Part shown: positions 62,840 to 64,000 of the stretch, piece by piece
How the letters are laid out: the number at the start of each line of letters is the position of its first letter
Position numbering within the stretch: the first letter of the stretch is position 1
Assembly: GCF_000960975.1 (NCBI RefSeq)
Contig: NZ_CP010803.1
Coordinates: 2,880,405 to 2,944,404, forward strand
Reading direction: 5' to 3'
Length of the DNA: 64,000 nucleotides
From: Martelella endophytica
GTDB lineage: Bacteria > Pseudomonadota > Alphaproteobacteria > Rhizobiales > Rhizobiaceae
Translations under genes and position numbers: made by a program
The notes under the pieces: model-generated
Databases searched by the model: none
Seen by the model: only the letters and a program-made list of their open reading frames with translations
What the model was told of the DNA's origin: nothing

Positions 62840-64000
62840 TCAGACCTCGGGATTGTGAGGCTGGAACAGCTTTCCCTTCTCCGCGATCAATGTGAGGCCG
62901 AGGGCGACCACGGCGAAGATGAAGAAGCCGGTGATCATCGGCGTTGTCGTGCCGTTGAAGGAGAGGCCGATCGTGGCGCCGAGAAGGGCGGAGCCGGCGG
63001 TGCTGGCAAAGCCGAGGATCGAGGATGCTGCGCCTGCGACATGGCCGAGCGGCTCCATCGCCAGCGCGTTGAAGTTCGGGCCGATCCAGCCGAACTGGAA
63101 CCAGGCGATCAGAAACAGGCCATAGAACACCCAGAACGGCATGATGCCGTTGGTGGCAAGGTCGATGACCAGCCAGATACCGTTGGTCACGGTGAAGCCG
63201 ATCAGTGCGCCGTGCGACAGTCGTCGCATGCCGATCCTTCCGACGATCCGCGAATTGATCAGCGAGGAGCAGGCCATGATGATGCCGACGCCGGCGAAGG
63301 CGACCGGAAACAGCGTTCCGAGATTGAAAACCTCGACGTACACCTGCTGGGCAGAGGTCACGAAGCCGAAGATGCAGGCCATGATGAAAGTGGTGCCGAG
63401 CGTGTAGAACAGCGCCAGGCGGTTGCTCAGGACAACATGGAACGAGTGAACGATCGCCTTCGGCGTCAGCTCGACACGGTCTTCGGAATGCTGGGTTTCC
63501 GGCAGACGGAAGATGACCCAGAAGAAATTGCAGAATGCTGCAAGCCCGAGGAAGGCGAAGACGAGATGCCATTCGCCGGCCAGCATGATGGTCTGGCCGA
63601 TGGAGGGTGCGATCACCGGAATGATCATGAACACCATCATGATCAGCGACATGATCTCGGCCATCTTGCGGCCACCGTAAAGGTCGCGCACGATCGCGAC
63701 AGAGATGACCCGGGTCGCAGCAGCGCCGAGGCCCTGGAAGAACCGCACCGCCAGCATCAGCGTGAAGCTGGGCACGAAGACGCAACAGACGGCGCCGATG
63801 AAATAGATGACGAGACCCACCAACAGCGGCTTCTTGCGGCCGTAGCGGTCCGCAATCGGGCCATAGGCGAGCTGCGCGATGCCGAAGCCCAGCACGTAGG
63901 ACGTGATGATGAACTGGTGTTCGTTATCCGACTGGACACCAAGGCTTGCCCCGATCTCCTTGAGCCCCGGCAGCATGATGTCGATGGCGAGAGCATTCAG
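62840..64000 (-). CDS. Bcr/CflA-type MFS drug efflux transporter, 5' end outside window
   Basis: At least 387 residues and open to the right edge; the true start lies beyond base 64000 (the ATG at 63976 is inside the first helix, LNALAIDIMLPGL). Helix 2-3 loop GPIADRYGRKKPL is the MFS signature, and FQGLGAAATRVISVAIVRD is the helix 4 motif of the Bcr/CflA group. Members export drugs or small metabolites with a proton. It is convergent with btaB. Confidence 0.88.
   Translation of the reverse strand: MNALAIDIMLPGLKEIGASLGVQSDNEHQFIITSYVLGFGIAQLAYGPIADRYGRKKPLLVGLVIYFIGAVCCVFVPSFTLMLAVRFFQGLGAAATRVISVAIVRDLYGGRKMAEIMSLIMMVFMIIPVIAPSIGQTIMLAGEWHLVFAFLGLAAFCNFFWVIFRLPETQHSEDRVELTPKAIVHSFHVVLSNRLALFYTLGTTFIMACIFGFVTSAQQVYVEVFNLGTLFPVAFAGVGIIMACSSLINSRIVGRIGMRRLSHGALIGFTVTNGIWLVIDLATNGIMPFWVFYGLFLIAWFQFGWIGPNFNALAMEPLGHVAGAASSILGFASTAGSALLGATIGLSFNGTTTPMITGFFIFAVVALGLTLIAEKGKLFQPHNPEV

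Noticed and set aside
1..64000. CRISPR array, insertion sequence, prophage, tRNA or rRNA
   Set aside because: No regularly spaced direct repeats, no transposase or integrase gene, and no tRNA-like cloverleaf or rRNA block seen in the window.

Overview
The window is a gene-dense, GC-rich chromosomal stretch of an alphaproteobacterium, most likely a member of the Rhizobiales (Rhizobiaceae-like). Supporting signs are an Aap-type general amino-acid ABC transporter next to metC, a cysteine-free alphaproteobacterial S4 protein, BtaA/BtaB betaine-lipid synthesis, a pyrophosphate-type phosphofructokinase, a CUT1 sugar ABC operon with a LacI regulator, and promoters of the GTTGAC-N17-CTATTC type. The genus cannot be fixed from the sequence alone. 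I see 61 protein genes (two cut by the window ends), no rRNA or tRNA, no CRISPR array, no insertion sequence and no prophage. It reads as ordinary core and metabolic chromosome rather than a mobile or defence island.

Layout. 1-9.6 kb: aminopeptidase N (partial), two transporters, an unknown winged-helix-like protein, a PAS/degenerate-kinase protein, a small orphan gene, a uracil-DNA-glycosylase-like protein with altered active-site motifs, and an SDR protein. 9.8-12.5 kb: ETF-ubiquinone oxidoreductase and a lipid kinase. 12.6-18.5 kb: aapJQMP (minus strand) divergent from metC. 18.5-31.3 kb: mixed housekeeping genes, including a cell-surface SH3 protein, FAD monooxygenase, zinc-finger protein, cysE, a TauE permease, a retropepsin-like protease, cobS and cobT, dgkA, an entericidin-like lipoprotein with an EcfG-type promoter, a Gfo/Idh dehydrogenase, a fructosamine-kinase homologue and a glycolate-oxidase-type flavoprotein. 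31.4-35.6 kb: a very long AsmA protein and a YbaN protein.

35.6-44.7 kb is a sugar uptake and processing cluster: LacI regulator, binding protein, two permeases, ATPase, TIM-barrel isomerase/epimerase, Gfo/Idh dehydrogenase and an aldo/keto reductase. 44.8-48.5 kb holds an RcnB-like protein and the zinc system znuA / znuC-znuB-zur, with a perfect Zur-like palindrome between the divergent arms. 48.5-57 kb: gamma-carbonic-anhydrase-like protein, FAH-family protein, diguanylate cyclase, gnd, ttcA, glsA, rpsD and an inositol-phosphatase-like gene. 56.5-58.8 kb: a TetR/SDR/DUF899 module. 58.9-62.8 kb: pfp, a small membrane protein and btaAB, possibly tied to phosphate status because a Pho-box-like direct repeat sits before pfp. 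The window ends inside a Bcr/CflA-type efflux gene.

The least ordinary things are regulatory or degenerate features: the UDG paralogue with lost catalytic motifs, an orphan minus-strand terminator that suggests an unannotated small RNA, stem-loops after both solute-binding-protein genes, a 21-bp palindrome before gnd, and a structured rpsD leader. I found no convincing undescribed multi-gene system.
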